Assembly (NCBI RefSeq): GCF_002929505.1
Contig: NZ_PJJL01000070.1
Span: 124,001-188,000, forward strand
Source: Cryobacterium sp. Y57
GTDB lineage: Bacteria; Actinomycetota; Actinomycetes; Actinomycetales; Microbacteriaceae
Reading direction: 5' to 3'
Length of the DNA: 64,000 nucleotides
In this document: positions 43,121 to 50,058 of the stretch, in pieces
How the letters are laid out: the number at the start of each line of letters is the position of its first letter
Position numbering within the stretch: the stretch's first letter is position 1
Notes under the pieces: generated by a model
The model's input: the letters and a program-made list of their open reading frames with translations, nothing else
What the model was told of the DNA's origin: nothing
Databases searched by the model: none
Position numbers and translations under genes: made by a program

Positions 43121-44254
43121 TTACTCGCTACTTTCAAACATGCTTTCAATGACTCCTGCAAAGTCCGCAACTTCCCGCTGGCGCTCCACGTAATACTTCA
43201 CAGTAATGTCCGACGAGCCGTGACCAAGCTGGGCCTGAGCCGCCTCGATGCGGACCTGCTTGTCCAGATGGGTAGCTACTGCCTTGCGGAAATCCCGGGG
43301 AGTCTTACCTTCGTAAACGGTCCCGTCGATTGCTTGACGCCATTGTCGCCGCGAGTTGTTAGGCCAGCGGTAGGTGCCCGTGCTCGACGGGAAAACCATA
43401 GGGTAAACGGATTCGACACGGCGCTGCGTGAGCATGCCCAGAACGGTCGCCGGCAACGTTAGTCCCCGGTTGCCCGCCTCAGATTTAGGGTGCGCCTGGC
43501 GTTGCAACTTCCCGGTCACATCGTCCACCACGAGTGTCCCTGTAATCCTCAGCACACCCGTATCGACTTCGACGTCTTCCCACCGAATGGCGAGAGCCTC
43601 ACCCTGGCGGCATCCGGTAGCCATCAAGAGCATGCTGAGCTCGCGCAGCTCTGACGTGTGGCCTGAATCGTAGGCAACGAACAGCGACCGCATGGCGTGG
43701 ATATCCGAAAGCGCGATCACCTTCACCTCGCGTTTCTTTGGGCTGATCGACATCGTCTCCTTCATGGGATTTCGATTGACCGCCCCTTGACGAGTCGCGA
43801 GCGCAAACATTTGAAGTAATACTGTTCGCGCCGTGCGCGCAGCTGTGGGTGTAACCATGAGCCCTTTGAGGAATCGGTCGAGCCGGGGGATTGTCGCCTC
43901 TTTCAGGCGAAGCTCACCGATGCCGGGGACGATCTTGCTGCGGATGCTACTGCGGTACGTCGTGAGCGTTCCCGCTACGGTCTCCTTGATCTTGAGCTCT
44001 TCGAGCCACTTTCCGGCCAGTTCCTCGATTGTCGATTCGGGAGACAGGAGGTCGCCTCCCGTTTGCTCTGCGATCTTTGCTTTGAGTGCCTTCTCTAAAA
44101 TGCGCGCAGCCTCGGGCTCAGTGCGGCCGTTCCGCTGCATTCGACTCCGGCGCCCGGTGGAGCCGCGGTAGTAGGCGGACGCCTGCGCCTGACCGTTGAC
44201 GGTACTGCGTGTGATCTTGCCCCACGCATCGAGGTCGAGGGGAGGTCTAGGCAT
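43121..44254 (-). CDS. int: Tyrosine recombinase (phage integrase)
   Basis: 377 residues: N-terminal arm-binding domain, SAM-like core-binding domain (EELAGKWLEELKIKE to ARTVLLQMFALA), and catalytic domain with the first Arg in ATGCRQGEAL, the HxxR box read as PRDFRK, LGHGS and the nucleophile Tyr in TVKYYVERQ. At the HxxR position this protein has Arg instead of His (RDFR). It integrates at tRNA-Lys. A near-consensus LexA box lies 49 bp upstream of its start. Confidence 0.95.
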   Translation of the reverse strand: MPRPPLDLDAWGKITRSTVNGQAQASAYYRGSTGRRSRMQRNGRTEPEAARILEKALKAKIAEQTGGDLLSPESTIEELAGKWLEELKIKETVAGTLTTYRSSIRSKIVPGIGELRLKEATIPRLDRFLKGLMVTPTAARTARTVLLQMFALATRQGAVNRNPMKETMSISPKKREVKVIALSDIHAMRSLFVAYDSGHTSELRELSMLLMATGCRQGEALAIRWEDVEVDTGVLRITGTLVVDDVTGKLQRQAHPKSEAGNRGLTLPATVLGMLTQRRVESVYPMVFPSSTGTYRWPNNSRRQWRQAIDGTVYEGKTPRDFRKAVATHLDKQVRIEAAQAQLGHGSSDITVKYYVERQREVADFAGVIESMFESSE

Positions 44255-44302
44255 GATTCACTTCTAACATTCGGTAGACGGTGTCAGTGGTTCCCCATAT
44301 GA

Positions 44303-44318
44303 TCGAACATATATTCGA
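44303..44318. promoter_or_regulatory. Putative LexA (SOS) box between integrase and a small divergent ORF
   Basis: TCGAACATATATTCGA: compared with the actinobacterial SOS box TCGAAC-N4-GTTCGA there is one mismatch. It is at -49 of the integrase start and about 20 bp before the small plus-strand ORF. Confidence 0.65.
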
Positions 44319-44337
44319 AATCAGACGGGGGAATGAC

Positions 44338-44448
44338 GTGTCAGTGAATGCAGAGTCGACGTTGATGGAAGCGATTGAAGAGGCTCGTCGTAGCGGAGTG
44401 AGGCTTGAAGTGATCATCGCTCAAGTCGCTGCTTCGCTCGCTCCATAA
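44338..44448 (+). CDS. Possible 36-residue ORF divergent from the integrase
   Basis: GTG 44338 to TAA 44446-44448, encoding an amphipathic acidic/basic helix (LMEAIEEARRSGVRLEVI). Downstream of the SOS box. Its end overlaps the 3' end of the opposite-strand HTH gene. A weak GGGG-rich region precedes it. No family recognised. Confidence 0.4.
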   Translation: MSVNAESTLMEAIEEARRSGVRLEVIIAQVAASLAP

Positions 44449-44668
44449 TGATGGTCACATCTATGTTCAATGCGCCTGCGATCTCCAAAAAGAATCCAAG
44501 CGGCATGGACCGCTCCTTTTTCAAGTAGTTGCGCGTGGAGTCGTAGGGCCTGCCGAGTATTGCAGCAAACTGCTTCATGCTGATGCCAGATGCTCCGAGC
44601 TCGGCGTTGATCTGGTCAATGATTGCGGACTGCAGCGCGTCATTTTCTTTGGTCATGCGCCTCATCAT
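44414..44668 (-). CDS. HTH (XRE-like) DNA-binding protein, candidate phage repressor
   Basis: 84 residues (or 80 from the ATG at 44656, preceded by GAGG). ISMKQFAAILGRPYDSTRNYLKKERSMPLGFFLEIAGALNIDV is a full XRE-type HTH. It is transcribed away from the cro-like gene across a short divergent control region, the layout of a lysogeny switch. It lacks a RecA-sensitive C-terminal domain. Confidence 0.75.
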   Translation of the reverse strand: MMRRMTKENDALQSAIIDQINAELGASGISMKQFAAILGRPYDSTRNYLKKERSMPLGFFLEIAGALNIDVTIIMERAKQRLER

Positions 44669-44716
44669 ATGGACTAATCGACCAATTGTCTAGATGAAAT
44701 TGGCCGCTTTTTAGGG

Positions 44717-44756
44717 TTGCGGTTGGCCATACGACCACATAACCTAGTCATATGAC
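44717..44756 (+). promoter_or_regulatory. Early promoter and palindrome at the cro-like start
   Basis: TTGCGG (44717-44722), 17-bp spacer, TAACCT (44740-44745), then ATG 44752: a leaderless start. The palindrome GTCATATGAC (44747-44756) covers the start codon, and the related CATATGATG lies near the start of the opposed gene. These are candidate repressor operators. Confidence 0.55.
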
Positions 44757-44988
44757 CATTTACAACACCGCGGCAGATGTAGCAGCACGCATCACGAAGG
44801 CCCGAAAAGATGCTGACCGAACCGGAACTTGGCTTTCCATGAACTCAGGGATTTCCGAGAAGACCCTGAGTCGTCGGTTCGCCGCTCCAGAACAATTCAC
44901 CCTGGCAGAACTTAGTGCAATCGCCCGGGTTCTCAACTGCGATTTCGATGAAATCCTAATCGGTAACACCGCGGCACTGGCCGCCTGA
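44752..44988 (+). CDS. Cro-like HTH protein
   Basis: 78 residues. TWLSMNSGISEKTLSRRFAAPEQFTLAELSAIARVLNCDFDEILIG is an XRE/Cro HTH. It opens the rightward early operon; its stop overlaps the next start (TGATG). Likely the counter-repressor of the lysogeny switch. Confidence 0.75.
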   Translation: MTIYNTAADVAARITKARKDADRTGTWLSMNSGISEKTLSRRFAAPEQFTLAELSAIARVLNCDFDEILIGNTAALAA

Positions 44989-45182
44989 TGTGCACCCTCT
45001 CCGCTAACTGGCTCAATGAGCATGCCGTTGCATCCAAAACGGGAATCAATGTCGAAACTCTCCGCATCTGGCGCCGGGCCAAAAAGCACATCCCGTTCTC
45101 CAAGATTGGCCGTCTCGTTCGCTACGACGAGGGAACTGTCGACGCCTACATGAAGTCGCAAGAAGTGGCCGTGGCAGCGTGA
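44988..45182 (+). CDS. Excisionase-like MerR-type HTH protein
   Basis: 64 residues. ANWLNEHAVASKTGINVETLRIWRRAKKHIPFSKIGRLVRYDEGTVDAYM has the pattern of HTH_17/excisionase proteins (recognition helix, then RLVRYD wing). Possible Xis partner of the integrase or an early regulator. Confidence 0.72.
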   Translation: MCTLSANWLNEHAVASKTGINVETLRIWRRAKKHIPFSKIGRLVRYDEGTVDAYMKSQEVAVAA

Positions 45183-45694
45183 CCGCTCTCACCCAGACGA
45201 TCTGTTGCGTCCTCCGAAACGTGGTGGCGTCTCTCGCGCCCGCTCCACAGGGTGGGCAACCACAGTGGGCCACGCAGGCGCTTACTGACGCACTCGCAGT
45301 AAACGCCCCCAGTCGCTCTGCCCTATTGAAGGCGGCTCGGGATCTGTTTGTCATTTTCGGCCTCATAAGCGAACGCGATGGGGATACCCGCCGTCACCAG
45401 CAGTTCGAGGTATGGCTGTTGCCCGGGGGCAATAGAGGCTTTGAGCCAACCGGAGATCTCCGAGTTGATGATGGTATCGATGCGTTTGATCATCGTTGCT
45501 TTTTCCGCATCATCTATAGCGGGGCCTACAGGGGTGCCGGCGTAGATCAGTTTCCAGGCCATCAGGTTTCTCCTTCAGATACGGCTTCGGTGCTCGATAC
45601 GCCGGATGCCTCACAAGCAACTGTAGGAGACACCCCTGACCGCTCTGATTCTCCTTCGGGCAGCTCCGGGGCAACCTCGGGAGGTGCGCTGTGA
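45179..45694 (+). CDS. Doubtful 171-residue plus-strand ORF overlapping an opposite gene
   Basis: GTG 45179 overlaps the excisionase stop (GTGA) and its TGA overlaps the antirepressor start (GTGA), which would fit an operon. But no Shine-Dalgarno sequence precedes it, the middle uses codons rare here (aga, ata, cta), and the C-terminal 45 residues are low-complexity Ser/Asp/Thr. The opposite-strand gene 45323-45562 has a better start site. Confidence 0.35.
   Translation: MTALTQTICCVLRNVVASLAPAPQGGQPQWATQALTDALAVNAPSRSALLKAARDLFVIFGLISERDGDTRRHQQFEVWLLPGGNRGFEPTGDLRVDDGIDAFDHRCFFRIIYSGAYRGAGVDQFPGHQVSPSDTASVLDTPDASQATVGDTPDRSDSPSGSSGATSGGAL
45323..45562 (-). CDS. 79-residue minus-strand protein of unknown function
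   Basis: ATG 45562 with a strong Shine-Dalgarno sequence (AAGGAG 8 bases upstream). Common GC-rich codons throughout. MAWKLIYAGTPVGPAIDD start, then an amphipathic stretch and LLVTAGIPIAFAYEA near the C-terminus. No family recognised. It opposes the early operon, so it is a candidate lysogenic (morON-type) gene. Confidence 0.55.
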   Translation of the reverse strand: MAWKLIYAGTPVGPAIDDAEKATMIKRIDTIINSEISGWLKASIAPGQQPYLELLVTAGIPIAFAYEAENDKQIPSRLQ

Positions 45695-46446
45695 CCGCCC
45701 TCGACATCTTCACCTACAGTGGCCAGCAGGTCAGAACCGTACTTATCGACGGGGAGCCGTGGTTCATCGCCGGTGACGTGACCATGCTGCTCGGCTATTC
45801 CAATGGGCGCGACGCCGCGGCGAAGCTTCCCGAGCGCATGAAGAGTTCCGTCGTTCTGACCGACGGAACTCCTGGCAACCCGAACAGAGCGATCCTCAAC
45901 GAGGCTGGTGTAAATCGCCTCATCATGCGGTCAACCCTCCCTCAGGCTGAGGCCATTCAGGACTGGATTGCCGAGGACGTTCTCCCCGCAATCCACAAGA
46001 CCGGCAGCTACTCCACTACCCTCGCTCTCACCGAGGACCAGATCGTGCAGCAGGCGCTCACCATTCTGGTGGCGAAGACCGCAGCACTTGAGTCGAAAGT
46101 CGCCGAGCTTCAGCCGTCCGCGCTCGCATGGGACGAGCTCGCCTCTGCATCCGGCGATTACGAAGTGGCCGACGCGGCGAAGATCCTGGCTCGCGCTGGC
46201 ATTGAGACAGGACGCCAGCGTCTGTTTATCCAAATGCGCGACATCGGATGGATTCTGCGCGGCGGTCACGGTAGCTGGAAGGCGTACCAGTCGACAGTCG
46301 ATAGCGGCTACCTCACCGAAAAGCCGGTGAAGCATTTCCACCCCAAGACGGGCGAGGTCGTTCTAGACCCGCCTCAGGTGCGCGTCACCGTCAAGGGGTT
46401 GGAGCGATTGCGAGTCCGGTTGGGCGCGCTGATCCTCACCCCATAA
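45691..46446 (+). CDS. Phage antirepressor (Bro-N and KilAC/ANT domains)
   Basis: 251 residues. N-terminal BRO domain (VRTVLIDGEPWFIAGDVTMLLGY, AILNEAGVNRLIMRSTLPQAEAIQDWIAEDVLPAIHKTGSY) and C-terminal KilAC region (ALTEDQIVQQALTIL, then EVADAAKILARAGIETGRQRLFIQMRDIGWI). Such proteins antagonise the lysogenic repressor or act in early control. Confidence 0.92.
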   Translation: MTALDIFTYSGQQVRTVLIDGEPWFIAGDVTMLLGYSNGRDAAAKLPERMKSSVVLTDGTPGNPNRAILNEAGVNRLIMRSTLPQAEAIQDWIAEDVLPAIHKTGSYSTTLALTEDQIVQQALTILVAKTAALESKVAELQPSALAWDELASASGDYEVADAAKILARAGIETGRQRLFIQMRDIGWILRGGHGSWKAYQSTVDSGYLTEKPVKHFHPKTGEVVLDPPQVRVTVKGLERLRVRLGALILTP

Positions 46447-46459
46447 CACATCACATTCT

Positions 46460-46480
46460 TTCCCCTCGCTCTGAGGGGAA
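46460..46480 (+). terminator. Hairpin after antirepressor
   Basis: Stem TTCCCCTC/GAGGGGAA, 5-base loop, no T-tract. Confidence 0.45.
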
Positions 46481-46572
46481 TCCGCCGGCGTGCCCTCGGG
46501 CATCCGGCAACTGCACCAAATTCCCCTGGCCGTGCGCCGCTGTCAAAGGCCGTGCATAGGAGGGGGAGCACG

Positions 46573-46671
46573 TTGATTGGTAACTACACACAGAACCCCG
46601 CGAAATATACGAGGGGAGGCCTCCGCACGGTTTTACACCCGGCCGGAGAGGCGCAGCCATTCGCTGCGTAA
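46573..46671 (+). CDS. Possible 32-residue mini-ORF
   Basis: TTG 46573 preceded by an excellent AGGAGGGGGA. It encodes a polar peptide ending EAQPFAA. Could be a leader peptide; no family. Confidence 0.3.
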   Translation: MIGNYTQNPAKYTRGGLRTVLHPAGEAQPFAA

Positions 46672-46910
46672 CGACAAACGGGGACTGGCCCGCATAACCC
46701 AGTCACGCGCCGAGCCTGCAATCGGTATTCCGGGAGCATCACCCGGCGGCGCACTCAACCGCGGGATCGGCGGGGACAGGGATCACGGCAGCAGGACGAG
46801 GCAGGACCTCGATACCGGATGGAGAGCCGCCACGAGGGTACTCCGGACCTCACCCTCATCCCCGATTCGGCGGGACAAACCCACCAACGAATATCACGAA
46901 AGGACATCGC

Positions 46911-47219
46911 ATGTCAGACAAGAAGATCAGCCCCCGCAAGATCCGCAACACCGCGGCGAACGAAGAACGGCACGCGGCAAACGTCGCCCGGGTCTCCACT
47001 CTGGACATCGGTTCTTACACCAGCGAGCACGTCAAGCTACGGCGCGATGCAAAGGGCAACACGTACGCGGTGACAGTCACTCGCCGCGTCAGCCCCTCGA
47101 AGATGCTGCGCACCGCCGACAGGCATCGCGCCCGCCTGATCGCCGGCCAGGTTGCGGCTGCCGCTGCGCGTGCCGAGGATGCCGCGATCGAAGCCGAGCT
47201 CGCCGAGACGGTTCGTTAA
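46911..47219 (+). CDS. 102-residue basic phage protein, unknown
   Basis: ATG 46911 after GAAAGGA. Strongly basic N-terminus (KKISPRKIRN), a central strand-like region and an Ala/Glu-rich C-terminal helix. No family recognised; a nucleic-acid-binding role would fit the charge (inference). Confidence 0.7.
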   Translation: MSDKKISPRKIRNTAANEERHAANVARVSTLDIGSYTSEHVKLRRDAKGNTYAVTVTRRVSPSKMLRTADRHRARLIAGQVAAAAARAEDAAIEAELAETVR

Positions 47220-47230
47220 CTCCAAACATG

Positions 47231-47258
47231 AAAAAGCCCCCGATCACTACTCGGGGGC
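47231..47258 (-). terminator. Rho-independent terminator, best on the minus strand
   Basis: Stem GCCCCCGA/TCGGGGGC (47236-47243 with 47251-47258), 7-base loop. The A5 at 47231-47235 becomes a T-tract on the minus strand. On the plus strand no T-tract follows. Confidence 0.55.
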
Positions 47259-47280
47259 CATGACACCGAAACGAGATCCA

Positions 47281-47418
47281 ATGCCCAATCAGAATACCGG
47301 CTACAACAAGTACCCCAATCCTCCTTGGATGGACGACGACCTCAGCCACCTCCCAAGTTCGACGGCCGCCGCCCGTCATCCCCGTACCCGCCTGAACCCA
47401 CGCACGGCTCGCGCATAA
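47281..47418 (+). CDS. 45-residue small protein, unknown
   Basis: ATG 47281. Polar, Pro/Asn-rich N-terminus (MPNQNTGYNKYPNPPW). Weak ribosome-binding site. No family. Confidence 0.4.
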   Translation: MPNQNTGYNKYPNPPWMDDDLSHLPSSTAAARHPRTRLNPRTARA

Positions 47419-47441
47419 TCGAGAGCGATCGACACCGGCGA

Positions 47442-47546
47442 GTGAGTGGACGCGCCCGTCGTCGCCTCGTCATGGAGTGGCTGCTCGTCGGCCTCATCTT
47501 GGCCTTGCTTGTGGTCGGCGGCCGATTGATTGCGATCTGGTCATGA
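47442..47546 (+). CDS. 34-residue single-helix membrane protein
   Basis: GTG 47442 (ATG 47472 is an alternative). Basic RARRRLV then one helix MEWLLVGLILALLVVGGRLIA. Its stop overlaps the next ATG (ATGA). Inside the small-gene operon. Confidence 0.5.
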   Translation: MSGRARRRLVMEWLLVGLILALLVVGGRLIAIWS

Positions 47547-47794
47547 GCACGACGGAAGACCTCACGGTCGCGATCCGTACGCTCACCGACCTGACCGACC
47601 CCCGGGCGCGCAGTGAGTCCGCACAGAAGGCCAACGATGCCGACCTGCGCGCCGCACTCAAGCGCACCGTCCCCGAGCTCCTCGCGATCATGACGGCAGG
47701 ATTCGGCGGTGACGACGACCTGACCATTCATGCGGTGAATCTGGCGCGGCTCGTGAACGCTCAGCCCGACTCGCATCCCGAGCAGCCGTGTTGA
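47543..47794 (+). CDS. 83-residue phage protein, unknown
   Basis: ATG 47543 overlapping the previous stop. Helical, acidic: LTVAIRTLTDLTDPRARSESA ... RTVPELLAIMTAGFGGDDDLTIHAVNLARLVN. No family recognised. Confidence 0.6.
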   Translation: MSTTEDLTVAIRTLTDLTDPRARSESAQKANDADLRAALKRTVPELLAIMTAGFGGDDDLTIHAVNLARLVNAQPDSHPEQPC

Positions 47795-48042
47795 AGTCGC
47801 CGGGATTCATTCCGCCGGCCATCGCAGTCGACGGCGACCGGGTCAGGGTGATTCGGAGAAACAGCGACGGCGACGGGCTGGTCGGCTACCAACTGCCCGC
47901 GCCGCCCGGCGTTGTTCGACTGGCCGCCGAGGCCGTCGACGACAACAGGAATGATCCGCCGGACGACTGGTGGCGCGCTACGTATCGCGCCGACGAAGTC
48001 CGTGTCGTCCTGATTCGACGGCGTCCGTGCGTGTTCGCATGA
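47788..48042 (+). CDS. 84-residue phage protein, unknown
   Basis: GTG 47788 overlapping the previous gene by 7 bp. Charged beta-rich sequence with VDGDRVRVIRR. No family recognised. Confidence 0.5.
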   Translation: MLKSPGFIPPAIAVDGDRVRVIRRNSDGDGLVGYQLPAPPGVVRLAAEAVDDNRNDPPDDWWRATYRADEVRVVLIRRRPCVFA

Positions 48043-48200
48043 CCGCAGCGAACTGGGTCATCGTCCTCGCCGTCATCGGCGCCCTACTCATCTTCGCGGG
48101 TGCCTGGTTCCTATCGAACCCGCTCGCACTCTTCGGCGTGGCCCTCATGGTCCCGCTGCTCTTAGTACTCGCTTTCACCTACGCAAGGAAAATGCAATGA
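48039..48200 (+). CDS. 53-residue two-helix membrane protein
   Basis: ATG 48039 (ATGA overlap). WVIVLAVIGALLIFAGAWF and LALFGVALMVPLLLVLAFTY are two helices with a short loop. It precedes the recombination module. Confidence 0.6.
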   Translation: MTAANWVIVLAVIGALLIFAGAWFLSNPLALFGVALMVPLLLVLAFTYARKMQ

Positions 48201-49468
48201 CCCAAACATTTACCGCCACGAACTTCAAGCGCCTCATCGGCGAGGCGACCATCACCCCATCAGGCAATGAGCTTGTCGTGCTCGCCGGGGAAAACAGGGC
48301 GGGCAAGTCGAGCTTTCGCCAGGCGATGCAATCGCTCCTCAAGTACGCGTCCAAGCTGATCCCTGACCCGATCCACGAGGGTCAGGACGAATCCCGCGCC
48401 GAGTTCATCGACACCGAGCTGGGCGTGAGACTCCTGCGGGTGTGGAAGCGCAAGGCGGACGGCACGATTACCTCGACGTTCAGTGCCTACGCTCTCGACG
48501 GCGCCAAGTACCCCTCAGCCGTCGCACTGGTCGCTGAGCTCATGGGTGGCAACCTGATCGACCCCAGTGAGTTCGTGGGGTTCGACGAGAAGAAGCAGCG
48601 TGACGAGTTGCTGCGTCAGGTGGAACTGCCCTTCGACATCGACAAACTCGACGCCGAGCGCAAGAAAATCTTCGACGGCCGCACGGAAAAGAATGGCGAG
48701 GTCAAGCGCCTTACCGCGCAGCTCGCCGGATTCGTTCCCCTCGATTCGACAGTTCCTGATGAGCAGGTGTCGGCCGCCTCGCTGTACGCCGAAATGGACG
48801 CGATCCGCGAGCACAACGTGGATGTGGACCGCCGCAAGGATGTCGCGGAGCGGGCGTGCATCGCCCGGACCGCTCTCGACGAGCGCGGCAAGGCGCTGGC
48901 GATTGAGATGGATGCGCTGCGTGCCGAGCGCGCGGCAATGCTCGCCGCCGAGCGTGACGCGATCGCCGCGGCTGTGTCGATCGCTCCGCAGGCGCCGGAT
49001 GCCGTTGCCGCGCAGCTGGCCAGCCTTGACGAGACGAACACCAAGGTGCGCGAGCAAATCGCTCGGGCCGCGATCGCCACGGCACTCGCCAAAAGCACCG
49101 CCGACAGCGAGGGCCTTACCGCGAAGCTCGACGCGATCGACAAGCGCAAGGCTGACGGTCTCGCCGCCGCCAAGTTCCCTGTCGAGGGACTGAACGTGAG
49201 CGACGAGGGCATCACCGTCAACGAGCTGTCGTTCCTGTCGCTCAGTGAAAGCGAGCAGCTGTGGGTTGCTCTCCGCATCGCGACGGCTGGCAACCCGAAG
49301 CTCAAGCTGATCTTCCTCAAGAATGGCGATGCGTTCGACGACAAGACGCTCGCGAAGGTTCAGGCGTACGCCGCTGAGAACAAGTGGACGATCATCGCCG
49401 ACCGGGGCCGCGACAACTCGGCTGACTTCGGGTTCGTCTTCGAAGAGGGAATCTTGGCGGTGGCATGA
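48197..49468 (+). CDS. Phage AAA/SMC-like ATPase of recombination module
   Basis: 423 residues. P-loop GENRAGKSS at about residue 32, a long coiled-coil-like middle (about 150-310), then LSLSESEQLWVALRIA (signature-like) and a Walker-B-like LIFLKNGDAFDD. This is the ATP-binding protein found next to YqaJ/RecT in many phages; its exact job is not known. ATGA overlap with both neighbours. Confidence 0.85.
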   Translation: MTQTFTATNFKRLIGEATITPSGNELVVLAGENRAGKSSFRQAMQSLLKYASKLIPDPIHEGQDESRAEFIDTELGVRLLRVWKRKADGTITSTFSAYALDGAKYPSAVALVAELMGGNLIDPSEFVGFDEKKQRDELLRQVELPFDIDKLDAERKKIFDGRTEKNGEVKRLTAQLAGFVPLDSTVPDEQVSAASLYAEMDAIREHNVDVDRRKDVAERACIARTALDERGKALAIEMDALRAERAAMLAAERDAIAAAVSIAPQAPDAVAAQLASLDETNTKVREQIARAAIATALAKSTADSEGLTAKLDAIDKRKADGLAAAKFPVEGLNVSDEGITVNELSFLSLSESEQLWVALRIATAGNPKLKLIFLKNGDAFDDKTLAKVQAYAAENKWTIIADRGRDNSADFGFVFEEGILAVA

Positions 49469-50058
49469 GCTACGTGGACCGCATCATGGCCGACTCGCTC
49501 GACCGGCCTGCGTGGCTCACTGCGCGAGAACCAATCATCGGGGCGAGCGACGCGGCCAAGCTCGTGAAGATGTCGTCGGTTCCGACGTACCTATCCGCGA
49601 AGCTCAAGCCTTCGACGTTCTCGGGTAACCGGTTCACCGAGTCAGGCAACGAGTGGGAGCCGATCATGCTCGCCTGGGCAGGCATCCCCCAGAACACCCT
49701 ACTGATTCATTCCGCAGAACACCCGGGACTTGCGGCCACCCCCGACGGGCTGCTCGTGAAGCCTGAGGGCATCGTGCTCTCTGAGGTAAAAGCCAAACAC
49801 GATCGCATCGTCTACGGCCCTACACCGGGCGAATTCCGGCAGGTCGCATTCCAGCAGTACTGCGTTGGTCCCGAGGTCCTCTACACGGAATTCATCTGGG
49901 CCGAGATCGTCAACGGCGAGATGCGCACCGAGGTTCCCAAGAGCCTGCGCATCTACCCCGCCGACGTCGCCGACGTGCTGGCCGCCATGCTGCCGATCGC
50001 CATTGAACTATCCAAGCGACTCACCACCGCACTCGAATTTGAAAGAGGTATGCCATGA
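49465..50058 (+). CDS. YqaJ-type PD-(D/E)XK exonuclease
   Basis: 197 residues. The YqaJ fold is recognised by EPIIGASDAAKL, GNEWEPIML, the catalytic TPDG...SEVKAK (D...E-V-K) and QVAFQQYCV. It should resect double-strand ends to 3' single strands for the RecT partner encoded next. Confidence 0.9.
   Translation: MSYVDRIMADSLDRPAWLTAREPIIGASDAAKLVKMSSVPTYLSAKLKPSTFSGNRFTESGNEWEPIMLAWAGIPQNTLLIHSAEHPGLAATPDGLLVKPEGIVLSEVKAKHDRIVYGPTPGEFRQVAFQQYCVGPEVLYTEFIWAEIVNGEMRTEVPKSLRIYPADVADVLAAMLPIAIELSKRLTTALEFERGMP

Larger units (their letters stand above)
46447..46910. other. Mostly non-coding 460-bp stretch with hairpin
   Basis: Holds a perfect 8-bp hairpin (46460-46480, TTCCCCTC/GAGGGGAA) right after the antirepressor, and one mini-ORF (46573-46671). 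Long frames through it lack plausible starts. Several partial inverted repeats (around 46620-46655) suggest RNA structure. Confidence 0.5.

Noticed and set aside
46577-47263. 228-codon frame after the antirepressor
   Set aside because: Overlaps the better-supported 102-residue gene in another frame, and its composition is Arg/Gly/Thr-rich without a good start.
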